64,000 nt of DNA from Glandiceps talaboti. Its lineage: Eukaryota > Hemichordata > Enteropneusta > Spengelidae. Positions within the stretch are counted from its first letter, which is position 1. The number at the start of each line of letters is the position of its first letter. The stretch is from contig NC_135555.1 in assembly GCF_964340395.1 (NCBI RefSeq), forward strand, positions 6,327,001 through 6,391,000, in the 5' to 3' direction. The notes under the pieces are model-generated. The model did no database searches and was not told where the DNA came from. It worked only from the letters and a program-made list of their open reading frames with translations. Made by a program: the position numbers and the translations under genes. Positions 1 to 11,870 of this stretch are shown here, piece after piece.

Positions 1-2119
1 ATATCAACCCTACGGTCAACTTTAGCCATACTAACATTTAATATGATAGCTTTTTATGAGTCATAGTTAATAATATCATATTTAATTCAACACTTGCCTT
101 CAAAAAAGCGTCCCTCAGATTTTACTACCAAACATCCCTATTTTATCGCAAATGGTATCGCCCATTCATGGTTCCGTAATTGTGTTTTGTAGGCATGTAT
201 TTATTAAGTAAATTGGCAGGTGGACTGTGAAATACTGAATCGTATATTTTCACTCATCTGGCGTATTAACTTACGTTTGGTGTAGCAACAGGAAAGTTGG
301 ATTGAAATTAAAACCCTCTAAATTCCTGGTTAATCATATCGAAGACCCAAACCGCGTGCTGTATCCATTGTTCATTGTGTTCATTTGGTTTTATATTCCT
401 TCAATTGCTGCGGCAATTGACAAAAAGTTAACTTTTCATTGTTAAGTGTCTGTCTTCTGTACAGTTAAACTCTGAAGTGTGAACAAATCACTGAGACGAG
501 ACTGGTTGACGTGAGTGAGGGGGAAATGCTCGTATCTGGAAGAGTAATCTTTTTTACTTCGTTTTTATCAATTTTCCCTGCCCTTGCTCAATGAGAGCCA
601 TTAGTAGCAGAGTGGACCACCAAGACAGCGTTGGCCATTTCAATCACGCAGCTCGTTGGCTTGTTTTATAGGTTGTAGCGCGGTTAGAAATGTGACTATA
701 GCATGACGTCACAGTTGTGTTAGAATCTCCTAAAAAAAGTTAAACCATACGAACGTGTTTTATACTTGAACATCGGAGGAGACTGTGCATTTACACTGGA
801 CCCATATATGAACCTTCCCCAAACTCACCAAGTGTGTTCTCTCGAAATATTACCACACCCGTATGCCTTTCTTTTGTTTTTTTCTATCTCAATCTAGTGT
901 TTCTATTTAACTCGACTAACAGTTTTCATCCCCCAAAGGAAACGCCACTCATTTTTGCCACCCCGTCATACAGGAATATTTTTATTACGGAAGTAGTGGG
1001 GATGAAGATGGTTCGGGTCGTGGTACGGGTCAGATCGTTTCTTCTATTCAAATGTAAATGAGTATGATTGTTCTTTTCATTATCGCGTGCCAAAATATAT
1101 GAACTCACGATACTACACATAATGCGACTGTGATAGTTTTGTATCGAACTTGAGATGCATCCCGTCGGACAATACCAGGAAAGTAACGTGGCGCTCTACA
1201 GCAATTAAAATATGTGAACGAACACAGAAGGTTATAAGGTTATCGGCTGTGACTCAACAGTCATACCAACTCGTATTGTTCTAAGTAATTAGAGTTGGCG
1301 TTAATGCAGCCAGGCGGGGCACGTCAGTGGAAAAAAAATTACCACACACATGCAAGTGGAGCTCAACTTACGCCGTTAAAGGCGTCCATGTGCTCGTATA
1401 CATATAGTTAAATTTTGTATATTTTTCTGGACTCAGAAGTCAAAATGATAGCAGTGCTCGTTTACAGGCAAGTAAAGCGAGCCCTCTGCAGCGAACAATC
1501 CCTACGCTGTATCTCTAACGTCACAGGGGGTTTGGCCCTGGATGTCACGGTCCCGCTGCTTAACTGACATTCGCTACGTTCTGGTAAATGGAAAACAACA
1601 ATTGGCACCTCACCATACGCAATAACCCTGGCGTTAATAAATTGAATAATTGGTTATAATAAGAAATATACACATTTGCCACAATTAGCATAAATGTGTA
1701 AAAACAAGCCCCTAGCTGCAATGCAACCATCTAGCTGTACAAATAGAGTCTAAATTCTTTGGCCTATCACTGATCCGTGAAATTGGAGGAGAAATCTTGT
1801 ACCCTTCTACAGATTTCTCTTTCCTTCCAAAGCGAAATTTTCTCAGGCTACACTGTGTTTTCTTTCTCTCTCACTAAATCCCACGTTAATTGCACAGTAA
1901 ATGAGCTTGGTATTCCAACAGCTGTGTTCTCTGTCGTGCAAAAACAGAAAAAAGACCTCATTTAGCTCAACGTCCAGATGGACCAGATTACAGCAATTTT
2001 TCGCGCGTATGAGTCGCTCCGAGCAGCGCTACTGGGGAATAACGAACGTAACGGGTCTGGTCCCCACCACGAATTTCGTTCCGGAAAAAATCAAGGGAAA
2101 AAATGAGACCGGTGACATG
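1..2119. other. No recognisable gene; single-copy-looking DNA
   Basis: All frames are short. A 40-codon ATG frame on the plus strand near 1444-1566 (contains CSEQSLRCISNVTGG) looks protein-like but has no splice signals I would trust, and I do not recognise it. The only other item is a full CRE palindrome at 704-711. No long tandem repeat is seen. Confidence 0.6.
704..711. promoter_or_regulatory. Full CRE palindrome (TGACGTCA)
   Basis: Exact match to the CREB/ATF site TGACGTCA. It is one of five exact copies in the window (also 6793, 49128, 51196 and 53335). It is a motif match only; no transcription start or conserved block is visible around it. Confidence 0.3.
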
Positions 2120-2235
2120 TTACAACATTGTACACAGCATGACTTTAGTTGACTATGTTGTGTGTATATCGATTGTATCATCTTTTACCGACAATGAATG
2201 GGGCGTGTGTCGCCCAGTAAGAAAGAATAACAATA
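2120..2235 (+). mobile_element. Possible 3' end of a LINE
   Basis: A GGGCG/CGCCC stem-loop (about 2200-2215) is followed by GTAAGAAAGAATAA. This stem-loop-plus-short-tail layout resembles the 3' ends of CR1/L2-type non-LTR retrotransposons and parallels the better supported LINE at 14354-14643 (GGGCCGATGGCC, then AAATAAAG). The upstream open frame ending at 2152 does not resemble a reverse transcriptase C-terminus, and no target duplication was found. The call rests on layout alone. Confidence 0.25.
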
Positions 2236-2302
2236 CACGGAACTTGAATCTGTCTTTACGTTAAAGTTTTACAGTTGATGCCAATAAAAATTAAAATTAA
2301 AA

Positions 2303-2306
<4 letters not shown>

Positions 2307-2337
<31 letters not shown>
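2307..2337. repeat. (CAA)n microsatellite
   Basis: About ten uninterrupted CAA units preceded by A-rich sequence with a possible AATAAA-like stretch. It could be the tail of the LINE-like element just upstream, but some 70 bp of other sequence separate them. Confidence 0.9.
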
Positions 2338-3374
2338 CAAAAAAGTTGTATATTTCATATATTTCAAACCATTACAGATAGACAAAAGAAATTCATCAAA
2401 ATCAAATAAACTATTACCAAGGTAACTGGCTTAAAATACTTTTCTGATCATTTTAATTATATAAATATACAACTTTCTTTGACCACGTTAATCTCCATGC
2501 ATTGTTTTCGACCATCAATATATTGTAACGTACTGCCACTGCAGTACAGTTTATAGTTTGGCAATTGTGTTTCCAAAAGATTACTCAAGCTCGTGAAAAA
2601 AAATTGCTAAACTAAAAAAAAGTTTCAGTCTATCCACACTTTTTTGGTTAAAGAAACCAAATTCCATCTTTGAGTTGGTCGAGTGCATTATCTCCTATTG
2701 TATTCGGTTTTCGTTTGGGGAGACGAGATATCAAAATAAACAAAAGAAATTACAAATGGTGGCAGATATCGTCAAGCTGACCCCCCTCCAGTGTGTGATA
2801 CGATTAGGAGTGAATTCGACATTACGTTTATGCCTTTAGGATTCGTATTTTCAATTGTTTAAGCTCGACTTCACAAAGTGTAGTGCAAATATTACATCTC
2901 TGTTGGCACTTGTCTGTGCCGCGCTCAAACTGCTCAGAGTTCCTGTACTTTCTCTTTTCCTTTCCTTTCCTTTCCGGTTATGACCTATGCGATGCTGAAT
3001 TCTGCACGCAACCGCAACATTTCTCTCCCAGTGTCTGAACTCCAGCGATCGAGAAGTTCCCATATCTTGTATTCTGTCATCGATGTTGGAAATGGGTAGT
3101 AGCCTCGGACGAAAAGAATCTCGGGGGGAAACATATAAAGTGATTAGCCTTTGTTTTCGTTTTGTACGAAAACCAAAAAGTGCGATTCGAATTTCCCCCT
3201 CCACTCAGACAGTAATACACTTTTTCATATTTTGACTTTAAAACTATGAACTGTAGTTTTAGATTTCAGCTCAGGCACAGAAAATAAATCACACAATCTT
3301 CTAATTTGTTTTGTCCTGTCTTCTATGTTCATATGAATTTCACCCCGACAGGAAATTACATTCTATCATACGGT
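2338..3374. other. No recognisable gene
   Basis: Contains an open minus-strand frame at 2851-3204 (117 codons, rich in Arg and Lys, beginning MEGEIRIALFG). It matches no family I know and lies within the length expected by chance. Otherwise AT-rich single-copy-looking sequence. Confidence 0.5.
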
Positions 3375-3420
3375 CTATGATTCTATACAGCACGTATCTA
3401 TGATTCTATACAGCACGTAT
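3375..3420. repeat. Perfect 23-bp tandem duplication
   Basis: Units 3375-3397 and 3398-3420 are identical and directly adjacent; the unit begins CTATGATTC and ends CACGTAT. Perfect identity indicates a recent replication-slippage or end-joining duplication. It lies in otherwise non-repetitive DNA. Confidence 0.9.
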
Positions 3421-3810
3421 AACAGTCATGGTACCTTTGACGCACACGAATGCGGTTCCCCCATCGGCTGAAAAGTTGTTGTTTTTAAGTCAGAAACATT
3501 TCGAGGAGAGTAAACCTTTCACTCACAATGTAACACTTTTAGTTTACGTTAGAAATTATATCGAAAATAATATTTTGTAACAATTCGATAACCTTTTTTT
3601 GAGATCTTGATAATAATTGTTTCAAGGCAGCCGCTTCTGACGATATACAACGAAAAATACTTACAAATACGTGTATATAAAAGTCACATTTAAGTTTAAT
3701 CATGAACTGAATATTACATCATTTCAGTAGCACGTGTTTCTCTGTCTTTGCGTGCATTACAGACATAAAGGATCTCAGAAATTCAGGCTCGTTTGTTCTC
3801 ATCAGTAAAC

Positions 3811-4053
3811 TTATTGAAATTTGATTCGAATATGAATTCTATCGGGATAGTTTTTTTTTCCTCTCATAATGTTTTTTAAAACCTTGAATTGTCTCGTAAA
3901 CTGAAATAAAAAACGGCGATGGTCTCCGGTACATGGTATCCTATATGATAAGTGAGATGTTTTAGGTGGAGATATGGGGCTATAGGTGAAACACCAGAAT
4001 TCAGCTAATAAGGACAGTGTCAAAAGAAAACAAACAGTGAGCCTGTAATTCAT
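3811..4053 (-). CDS. Hypothetical 80-aa ORF with signal-peptide-like N-terminus
   Basis: The ATG at 4053-4051 has a good context (A at -3). The first ~20 residues are MNYRLTVCFLLTLSLLAEFW: a short start with one Arg, a hydrophobic core rich in Leu/Val/Phe, then a polar exit (CFTYSPIS). That is the layout of a secretory signal peptide. The rest (residues 21-80) is rich in Arg, Lys, Phe and Ile, has one further Cys (near 41) and no recognised domain. The frame is open upstream to 4119 without another ATG. It could be a small secreted protein, a first coding exon, or chance; no clear promoter, polyadenylation signal or donor was found. I do not recognise it. Confidence 0.15.
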   Translation of the reverse strand: MNYRLTVCFLLTLSLLAEFWCFTYSPISPPKTSHLSYRIPCTGDHRRFLFQFTRQFKVLKNIMRGKKNYPDRIHIRIKFQ

Positions 4054-4451
4054 TTTTCCTAACAGTTCAGATGTAATGTCAAATTCCTCAACACAGCATA
4101 CAGAAAAAAGCTCGAACAAACTTTTAATAAAAGTTCATATTCACTTTACAAATTGAAATTGTAAAATAACAAATTTCTTTACAAGTTTTATATCAAACTG
4201 TATCTTTGTTTGATTAATATACATTCAAGTTTATTTTTTTTTAGATTTACATTTATAAGCTGATGTGATGTTTTTTTATGGAAACATACAGAAGACGAGG
4301 GGGTCAGTTGTTTAAGTTTGCTAACATCTACCAGCAAGTAACCAAACCTGTTTTTTAAACTAAAACAAAACAGCGGGATTTTTATATTCACGTGGGTTTA
4401 AAAAAATCAGAATATTAGTTTTTGCTACTTACTTCAAAGATATCATTCCAT

Positions 4452-4711
4452 ATGTCGTATCCAATCTGATTAAAATCTGATGTATGTATCCAGTTCGATC
4501 GCTATATATTTTTCTCTATTTTCGTATATTCTCGTGTGTTTTCGATTGTATTTGTTTCGGGGGTAAGCACCTCGTCCTACCTAGAAAGGGATGCTCACTC
4601 CCGTAACAAAGGTGCTTGCTCCCAGAACACAAACTATTGAAACCAAACCACAGGTGAATAAAGCAATTGAATAGTATTCCTACATCACATTTTAATCAGA
4701 TTGATGTCGTA
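4452..4711. mobile_element. Foldback MITE with 8-bp target duplication
   Basis: The direct repeat ATGTCGTA at 4452-4459 and 4704-4711 flanks a 244-bp element (4460-4703). Its ends are inverted repeats: left CAATCTGATTAAAATCTGAT, right the reverse complement with one or two mismatches, extending through GATGTA. Inner arms also pair loosely, ending in a second stem (GTAAGCACCT near 4563 against AGGTGCTTGC near 4610). No ORF, so it is non-autonomous. An 8-bp duplication is typical of hAT- or P-type DNA transposons, but I cannot assign the superfamily from the termini. Confidence 0.75.
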
Positions 4712-5645
<934 letters not shown>

Positions 5646-6023
5646 CGGGAGAGAAGAGAGCAATGACAGAGACAAGGACAGAGACAGACAGGGAGACATA
5701 CACTAGAGATATTAAGACATATACAAACACATCCTTGTGGCAGTCATCCACCTAATAGTAAATCAAATAAAGGCTTAACAATTTGAAAATAAATTCGGCA
5801 AATGACAGCTCCTGAGGTGTATTTTGGTTCAAATGATGAGCAAAATATTTCGTGATCACGATTCAGACCATCAATAGTTTCAAGATCCCCTTTGCACCCA
5901 AATTGTCCGTTGCCTCCAATTTCCTCCCCAGCCCCCTCCCTCTGCCGTAAATTATGCGTGTTTCCTTAGACGTTTAAACTAGTAGCCAAGAGTTGGCAAA
6001 TCAAATCAAAGCATATACATACA
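5646..6023. other. No recognisable gene
   Basis: A purine-rich run-out of the (GA)n array (to about 5700), then pyrimidine-rich sequence (about 5900-5945). Nothing codes convincingly. Confidence 0.6.
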
Positions 6024-6059
6024 TACAGACAGACAGACAGACAGACAGACTCGTGCGCT

Positions 6060-6128
<69 letters not shown>
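6024..6128. repeat. (ACAG)n plus (AC)n compound microsatellite
   Basis: Six or seven ACAG units (6024-6050), a 13-bp spacer, then about 32 AC units (6064-6128). ACAT units lead into the ACAG block, a transition seen repeatedly elsewhere in the window. Confidence 0.95.
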
Positions 6129-6131
<3 letters not shown>

Positions 6132-6991
6132 CGTTCTCTCCACATCCTATTGGGTTGACATTCACATTTTGTATATTTAGGATCAGCAGGCCTAGTCTAT
6201 CGTTATTATACTTACTACATATAACAGATTTCATAATTGTTTATGTTCAGGTTGACCGCAACTAATCAAATATTAGGATGTTACCATAACAGAAAACAGT
6301 ATCGTCAAAAGTGAAGGCGGGAAAATGGAATCGTGGAAAGTATGGTGGACTTGTCGGTAACTTGTTTTGGGAGAGGACATATGAAAAAAACCCAATAAAG
6401 ATACAAATTGTATAACAATTAATAATCATACTACATGGCAGTATATAAGAAGAAACCACATTTAAAATAAATACACGTCAGTCATGTCATAATTTTAAAA
6501 ATGATCATTTGATAAACCCGCCTTTTAGACTAAGCATTGATGTCGATATGTGGAAACTAGAAATAGCTATAGCACAAATAAATTTGGATACTTCTCTTTG
6601 TATCCCCACTTGCCATGATTTACATGCTACAAAAAACGTTCAAGCACCAGGTTATCTCATTTTATAAATATGAGCCTATAATAACACAATTGGAACTATC
6701 ATACGTAAACATATTTAAATACATATTAAGTACTATTTCCTTGAGGTTAATATTATACGAATATAATTGGCCAGGGCGTTTGCCAAAAGCCTTGACGTCA
6801 ACGGTTACTGATGGTGAAGATAATTTGTTTTTAAGATTAAGAGTTCCATTGGAGTTTTGGTCGATTTTGCGCAGGTTTAGACTTTCCGTTTATAAGTGTA
6901 GAAGGGTTGTAGAACGTCATGACACAACGTAGCCCAGAAATTTGTCTTCATATTGCTATCTCTAACCATCCAAACTAAAGGATGGTAATTA
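6129..6991. other. No recognisable gene; one CRE
   Basis: A 105-codon plus-strand frame (6615-6932) has no recognised domain and contains the CRE palindrome at 6793-6800. Otherwise AT-rich single-copy-looking DNA. Confidence 0.5.
6793..6800. promoter_or_regulatory. Full CRE palindrome (TGACGTCA)
   Basis: Second exact CREB/ATF palindrome in the window. No supporting promoter context is visible. Confidence 0.3.
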
Positions 6992-7035
6992 GTCCCTGAC
7001 AAGTCTCCGGGCTGACAAAACGTTAATTCGTACCA
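6992..7035 (+). mobile_element. Very degraded hammerhead-like hairpin (weak)
   Basis: CCTGACAAGTC, a 6-base loop-side segment, GAC and AAAACG resemble the order CTGANGA / hairpin / GAAAC of the relics at 14846 and 47437. Core bases differ (CTGACAA, CAAAAC), so it cannot be an active ribozyme. Chance resemblance is quite possible. Confidence 0.15.
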
Positions 7036-8407
7036 GAATGAATAAGTATAGTGTAAATCTCTTGAGCGACACTTTCAGTGGAGTTTTACTACTATAGTAC
7101 TATACACCAAATTCGGGGATGAATACGCTCCTAAAAGCTGGCCACACAAGAATTGACGGTTTCTATTTTTACTCTTCGGAGAGACTAGTCGTATTTTGTG
7201 GTGTCTTACTATTTATTTCTCTGTCTCACCAACAAAGAAAGAATGTTCATTGCAAGCCACTATTTCATCACTTACGACCTATTAATTAACAGTTAAATTG
7301 GCGCTTGTCGTCAACTTAGGTTTTGGCTCCAGAGTTACCCCTTGCATGAAAATAAACAATTTCAGCGAACTGTGTTACGGTACGTCTGGTCAAAACAGTG
7401 CAAGAAGATGACACATAAAAGGACGTTGGAATCTGATAAATTTGAACCACACGGCACGTGAACTTTATGACACTATGGTAGATGATGAGTCAAAGACAGT
7501 TTTGTGAAAAACATGAAAAGGATACGACCCAAAGTGGTCGTTTTTTGTTGACTTTTATTGCACCCATTGGAACGAGCCATTTTGCCATGCTAAATATCAC
7601 TCAGCGACAAATAAGGAACGGGAAAAACACGTCTGTTCTTTTGACAATGGGTCTTCACTTAATATCGATGAGACAATTAGAAATGTTGTAGTTTCTTTAC
7701 TCTTTCATTTAATTGCAACATTAACTTTTAAAAAAGTTTGATCTATCCAAGTCGGTACAAGTCAAACTTTAAAGGGATTATTTTTTTAAAAAAAACCCTT
7801 AATATTTAGAAAATGAAAGTATCGTACAAGAACGACTTGATTTTAGTTGACGAGGTATGCCAAGTCCCTGTGTTTGGTTTTTTGCTTTGTTTTTAACTTT
7901 TAAACCCCCTACATTATACTGATGATGAAAAAAAAAGCTAAAGATCTCTACGAGTTTCTAGTATCTACATTTTTAGTACTTCGTCGTTAAAAGAAATAGG
8001 CGAATTGTCGTCTATGAAGTGGTGCCACTCTCATTACAAGTAACGCCTAATTAAAGTTCCCGAAGTCATCTCCAGCCAACCAGCACGTGTGCCGTCTGTA
8101 CTTTGCTTTGTGCCGTTGCTAGGCAACCAACATCCGCACGCGAACCCAACCCCTGGAGATGTAAAACTTATTGACCGGTGAAGGGAATTCCCGAAAAAAA
8201 TAAAAAAAAATTCTGATTTTACTCTCTCCTCATTTAGACTTTGAAGCATAAAATCCAGTATTTCGTCAGATGGTCGGAAAAACGAGTCCGTGTGGATATT
8301 TGAAACTTGATGAATTTCCTGTGTCATGACCTTTATGCGTCCTCCCTCGTATAGCTTTAAGATAAATGGTTTAACCTAACTAAGCATACAATTCAACAAA
8401 CAAAATC
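7036..8407. other. No confident gene; X-box and one exon-like ORF
   Basis: The minus-strand frame from ATG at 8327 (MTQEIHQVSNIHTDSFFRPS, then an acidic and Leu-rich segment) runs 35 codons to a weak donor-like GA|GTAAAA and stays open to 8034. The region beyond the donor-like site is relatively CG-rich and holds an RFX X-box. No acceptor or second exon was found, so this is not called as a gene. Confidence 0.4.
8115..8127. promoter_or_regulatory. RFX X-box motif (GTTGCTAGGCAAC)
   Basis: A near-perfect inverted repeat matching the RFX consensus GTNRCC-N(0-3)-RGYAAC, apart from T for C at the sixth base. RFX factors control ciliary genes in animals through promoter-proximal X-boxes. The surrounding ~120 bp are less AT-rich than the neighbourhood, as in a promoter or enhancer. 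No ciliary gene is recognisable next to it. Confidence 0.4.
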
Positions 8408-8670
8408 TTGATCCGATCTTGTCGAAATAGTTAAAAGATGTTTCAGCTAATCTGATCTTGTCGAAATAGCTAAAAGATGTTTAAGCTAATCCGATAGTGT
8501 CGAAATAGCTAGAATATTCCAAATTTTATCATCTTGTCGAAAAAGGTAAAAAAATGTTACACCTAATTCGATATTGTCGAAATAGCTAAAAGATTTGCCA
8601 ATTAATCCGACCATGTCGAAACAGCCAAGAAATGCCCCCACCTAATCCAATCTTGCCGAAATAGCTACTG
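8408..8670 (+). repeat. Degenerate 39-bp minisatellite, about 7 units
   Basis: The anchor GTCGAAATAG and variants begin at 8421, 8460, 8499, 8536, 8576, 8615 and 8655, a spacing of 37-40 bp. The unit reads roughly TAATCCGATCTTGTCGAAAT followed by AGCTAAAAGATGTTTCAGC. The first two or three units are most alike and later ones have drifted. Units abut without spacers, so it is not a CRISPR array. Confidence 0.9.
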
Positions 8671-8845
8671 GACCTTCCACCGATGTTCTTGCCCAGTTTG
8701 ACAAATAATTTTAATGACTCGTAGATGGAATATCGACAATAAAATATAGAATAAAATTTCATTTATTTTTATTTTTTAATATGTTTTTGAATCAAAATAC
8801 AACTTTTTCTTAATCCTATAACTTTAGTTTACCAGTAATTGTAAT

Positions 8846-8920
8846 CACGTGCTAAATACTCCCCCCCCCACAGATCTGTTAGTTAATACTATATGAAAAT
8901 TATCACACCAGCTCACGTGA
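8846..8920. promoter_or_regulatory. Pair of CACGTG E-boxes in inverted flanks
   Basis: CACGTG at 8846-8851 and 8914-8919, the second within the palindrome TCACGTGA. The flanks are also inverted: GTAATTGTAATCACGTG against the reverse complement of CACGTGAGTTAATTAC. A 9-C tract (8861-8869) sits between them. It may be a short foldback or a bHLH-type site pair. Confidence 0.25.
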
Positions 8921-11515
8921 GTTAATTACCGTTGATGTGAACATTTTCATTCAGTCTTCATAAACCCAAAGAATTAAGACATGTTGGTAATAAGTAAAGT
9001 CTACATTAAAAAGTCTGAAATGAAATAAGCACACTTTGTGTAACCGTAAATTTCAGGAAAGACTTAAAGGGCCATGCTTCAATCCTGGGTCATCGCGTTA
9101 GTATAATCTTAGTAAGGATTACATGGGATCATTAACATTCTGAACCAACTTTTCCATAACTATGAAAAAAAAATCGTTTTTCACACCCAGATTTTAATCC
9201 TAATCGAAAGTACTCCTTTTAAGATATTCCTGTGAGATATTTTATGTTCAGTATTTTATTGGAAAACTGGTGAAACACCATCATGTTTTGTTACAACATA
9301 TTATTTTCATTATTTAAACACGACTCAATCAAAACTTCATGGAAACTGTAAAGTATTCTATAGCATTATTTTGCCTGGAAAAGTTATATTTCTAACAACA
9401 ATGAATGAAACAGTTCGTGCCCATGCTCTAATTTGCGTATCTTTGTTTTAAAAACCTCACATTTATGGTAAGGTCCGAAATATCGGCTAATGTATGATAT
9501 TGTAATCTCTATCAGCAGACGATTAGATATGTTTACATTAGTATATAGATCCCATAAATCAAGTTGCCATATGGAACAGAATGTGTAATGTATAAAGATG
9601 TCACTTAAAAGTTCTCTTGGTCACCGGACTTTTTTTGGCTTGTTCTGTCATACCGTTGTCTATGGTAGCGAACGATGCCAAATCGTCAAACTTTCCCACA
9701 AATGTAAAATTACCTCTGACTTGAGAAAAAAAACTTGATCAGCAGTTTATTCGTAATCTATTTACCTTATATTGACGCTCCCTGATCCAAGAAACTTGTT
9801 GAGACCTTAAATACAAAAGAAAAGGCGTCGGACCCTAAAACTTCCATTGTAACGACCTGTGGGAAAACAGGACAAGTATTACCACCAAACCACCCGGTTC
9901 TTTCAGAAAACGCCACGGAGGGCAACGAGGCGAGAGCGTTTGCCGGGTTCAATTGCATACCAGTAATCGATTTCTGTCTAAGTTGTAGGAATGTTTATAC
10001 CTTTGTATTTTGAAGAGTTTGGGGTTTTGTTCATCACAAAGGTATAACTTAGCCTCAATTGACCATGTACGGATTTACAAAACGTTACAAAGTGGACGAC
10101 AAAGACCGCTGAATGTTGTAGCCTGTTTACATTCTGAAGCCACTTCGGAAGTTTTTATGTTGTTTTTACCAAGGACAGAACGAATCTACGAAAACAAAAA
10201 CTTGCACAAAATCATTGAAATTCGTTCAAGTAAAGAGAATTTGATTCAGTGTGTACTTGACTTCCGTTTCCGTATATTCCACTGTTGCATTCAATATTTC
10301 CGACGTCCTTCACAACTAAAGTACTAGGTTTCTGTTTTTGTGAACCTGTTTTCAGTCATAAATAAATCTTAATACCAAAGGAAAAGAAGGTGGAAAAACT
10401 AAGTCAAGCTCAAAAATTTGCATCGCGTCAGAATTTAGAATAGCATTCTGCACATTATTGAAAACAAAAAGGTCAGAAACCTGAGAGAAATGTTTGATGC
10501 TAGATTTTATTTGAGATCTTTTTTTATCTTTTGTGTAACTTTCTTGTAAAGTTATAACTTGAATTTGGAATGAAATCAAAATACTAATTCTAAATTCTGA
10601 ATTATTAAATATCTGGTTTAAAGTGATGATTATGGCGGCAAATTTATTATATTTTGAGTCCTCATCGAATCTCCTCACTTGCCTTGGAGTGTAAGGGTTT
10701 AATGAAGTATCGTACACAACGTTCTAAAATGCGTATCCAGGGGCCTGTTGATATCTACAGCTAGGTTAAACATATTAAATGTTCCCGCCTCATGTTCCCG
10801 TTTGACAAAATATAATCCGGGTGACTTTCCTGCAGAGAATCTCAAATCTTAGCTGGAGTTTCTGCTGAGGAATAAGGTTTCATTTTACAAACAAACAAAC
10901 ACTCCTATCTATGAGAAGCCGATAGTGTTTCACTCTAATTCCAACATCGCCATGGTTACTAAATCGCGGCGTACTGCCTACCAAATCATTAAAGTAAGAT
11001 GGAATGGTCACTCAGTTATTCTGTTTGGGGAATGGAATCTAAGAAAATATTTGTGGTAGACGATTTAAAAAATGAACTGTTATGTAGATAAGAAGTAGTG
11101 ACTTGATATACAACGTTTTGAGAGGTAAAGTTAACTGCACAACATACACAGCTTCGATCTTTTCGATGCGTCGATTTTCATATTCCGATGTCAAATGTTG
11201 TCTAATCACTTAGTTATTAGTTTTCACAAAATGCATATAAACGTTTCTTCTGTACCAACTTTATAATTCGAAGCTAATTATTTCCTGACGGCTACAAATC
11301 TTTTTAAAACAAAGAGTGCATTGTCAGTCAGTAGTGACTGTGGACGCATGTTTGACCGGTTGGGTTTAGTTGATAGCTCACAGCAGAAATCCAGATTAAG
11401 TTTTGGAGTTGAGATGTGGTTGTCTTTCTACATACTTGCAAATTATTTTGTAATTAGCTTGTTCTTTGATGTCAGCGCTGTTCTTGTTGCGTAACGCTAA
11501 CTGTGCTTTTGTTGT
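8921..11515. other. No recognisable gene
   Basis: Frames at 9767-9958 (minus), 10010-10327 (plus) and 10352-10717 (minus) are at most 121 codons, contain no known domain and lack convincing splice sites. GCCATGGTTAC near 10950 is an imperfect X-box-like half site. No long repeats. Confidence 0.55.
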
Positions 11516-11658
11516 TGTCACCACCACCACCACCACCACCACCACCACCACCACCACCACCACCACCACCACCACCGTTGATGTCATAATCGCTGTTGTT
11601 GTTGTTGTTGTCGTCGTCGTCACTGCTGTTGTTGTTATTATTATTATTAATGTTGTTC

Positions 11659-11706
<48 letters not shown>

Positions 11707-11791
11707 TAGCAGCTGGTGGTGGCGGTGGTGATAATGATGATGATGATGATGGTGGTGGTGGTGATGGTGGTGATGATGATGATGATGATAA

Positions 11792-11827
<36 letters not shown>

Positions 11828-11870
11828 CGCTGTTGTTGTTGCTGTTGCTGCTGCTGCATGCTTGCTGTTA
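11516..11870. repeat. Compound trinucleotide tract (CCA, GTT, GAT, GGT)
   Basis: A pure (CCA)n block (about 11519-11576) is followed by (GTT)n, (GTC)n, a second pure (GTT)n block (about 11660-11704), GGT/GAT mixtures and a third (GTT)n block (about 11791-11825). Open frames exist on both strands but encode only homopolymeric Thr, Val, Gln or His, so I read this as repeat rather than coding. Interrupted blocks suggest an old, repeatedly expanded locus. Confidence 0.95.

Noticed and set aside
4440-4500. Minus-strand exon-like reading (SNWIHTSDFNQIGYDIWND) ending at a GTAAGT donor
   Set aside because: It overlaps the left inverted-repeat arm and flanking duplication of the MITE at 4452-4711, and has no pyrimidine tract before the supposed acceptor.
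7915-7935. CTGATGATGAAAAA as a hammerhead core
   Set aside because: No stem II or GAAAC-GTC segment follows.
8408-8670. CRISPR-like regular spacing (also 48242-48381 and 54139-54320)
   Set aside because: Units are contiguous tandem repeats without unique spacers, and the DNA is animal-like.
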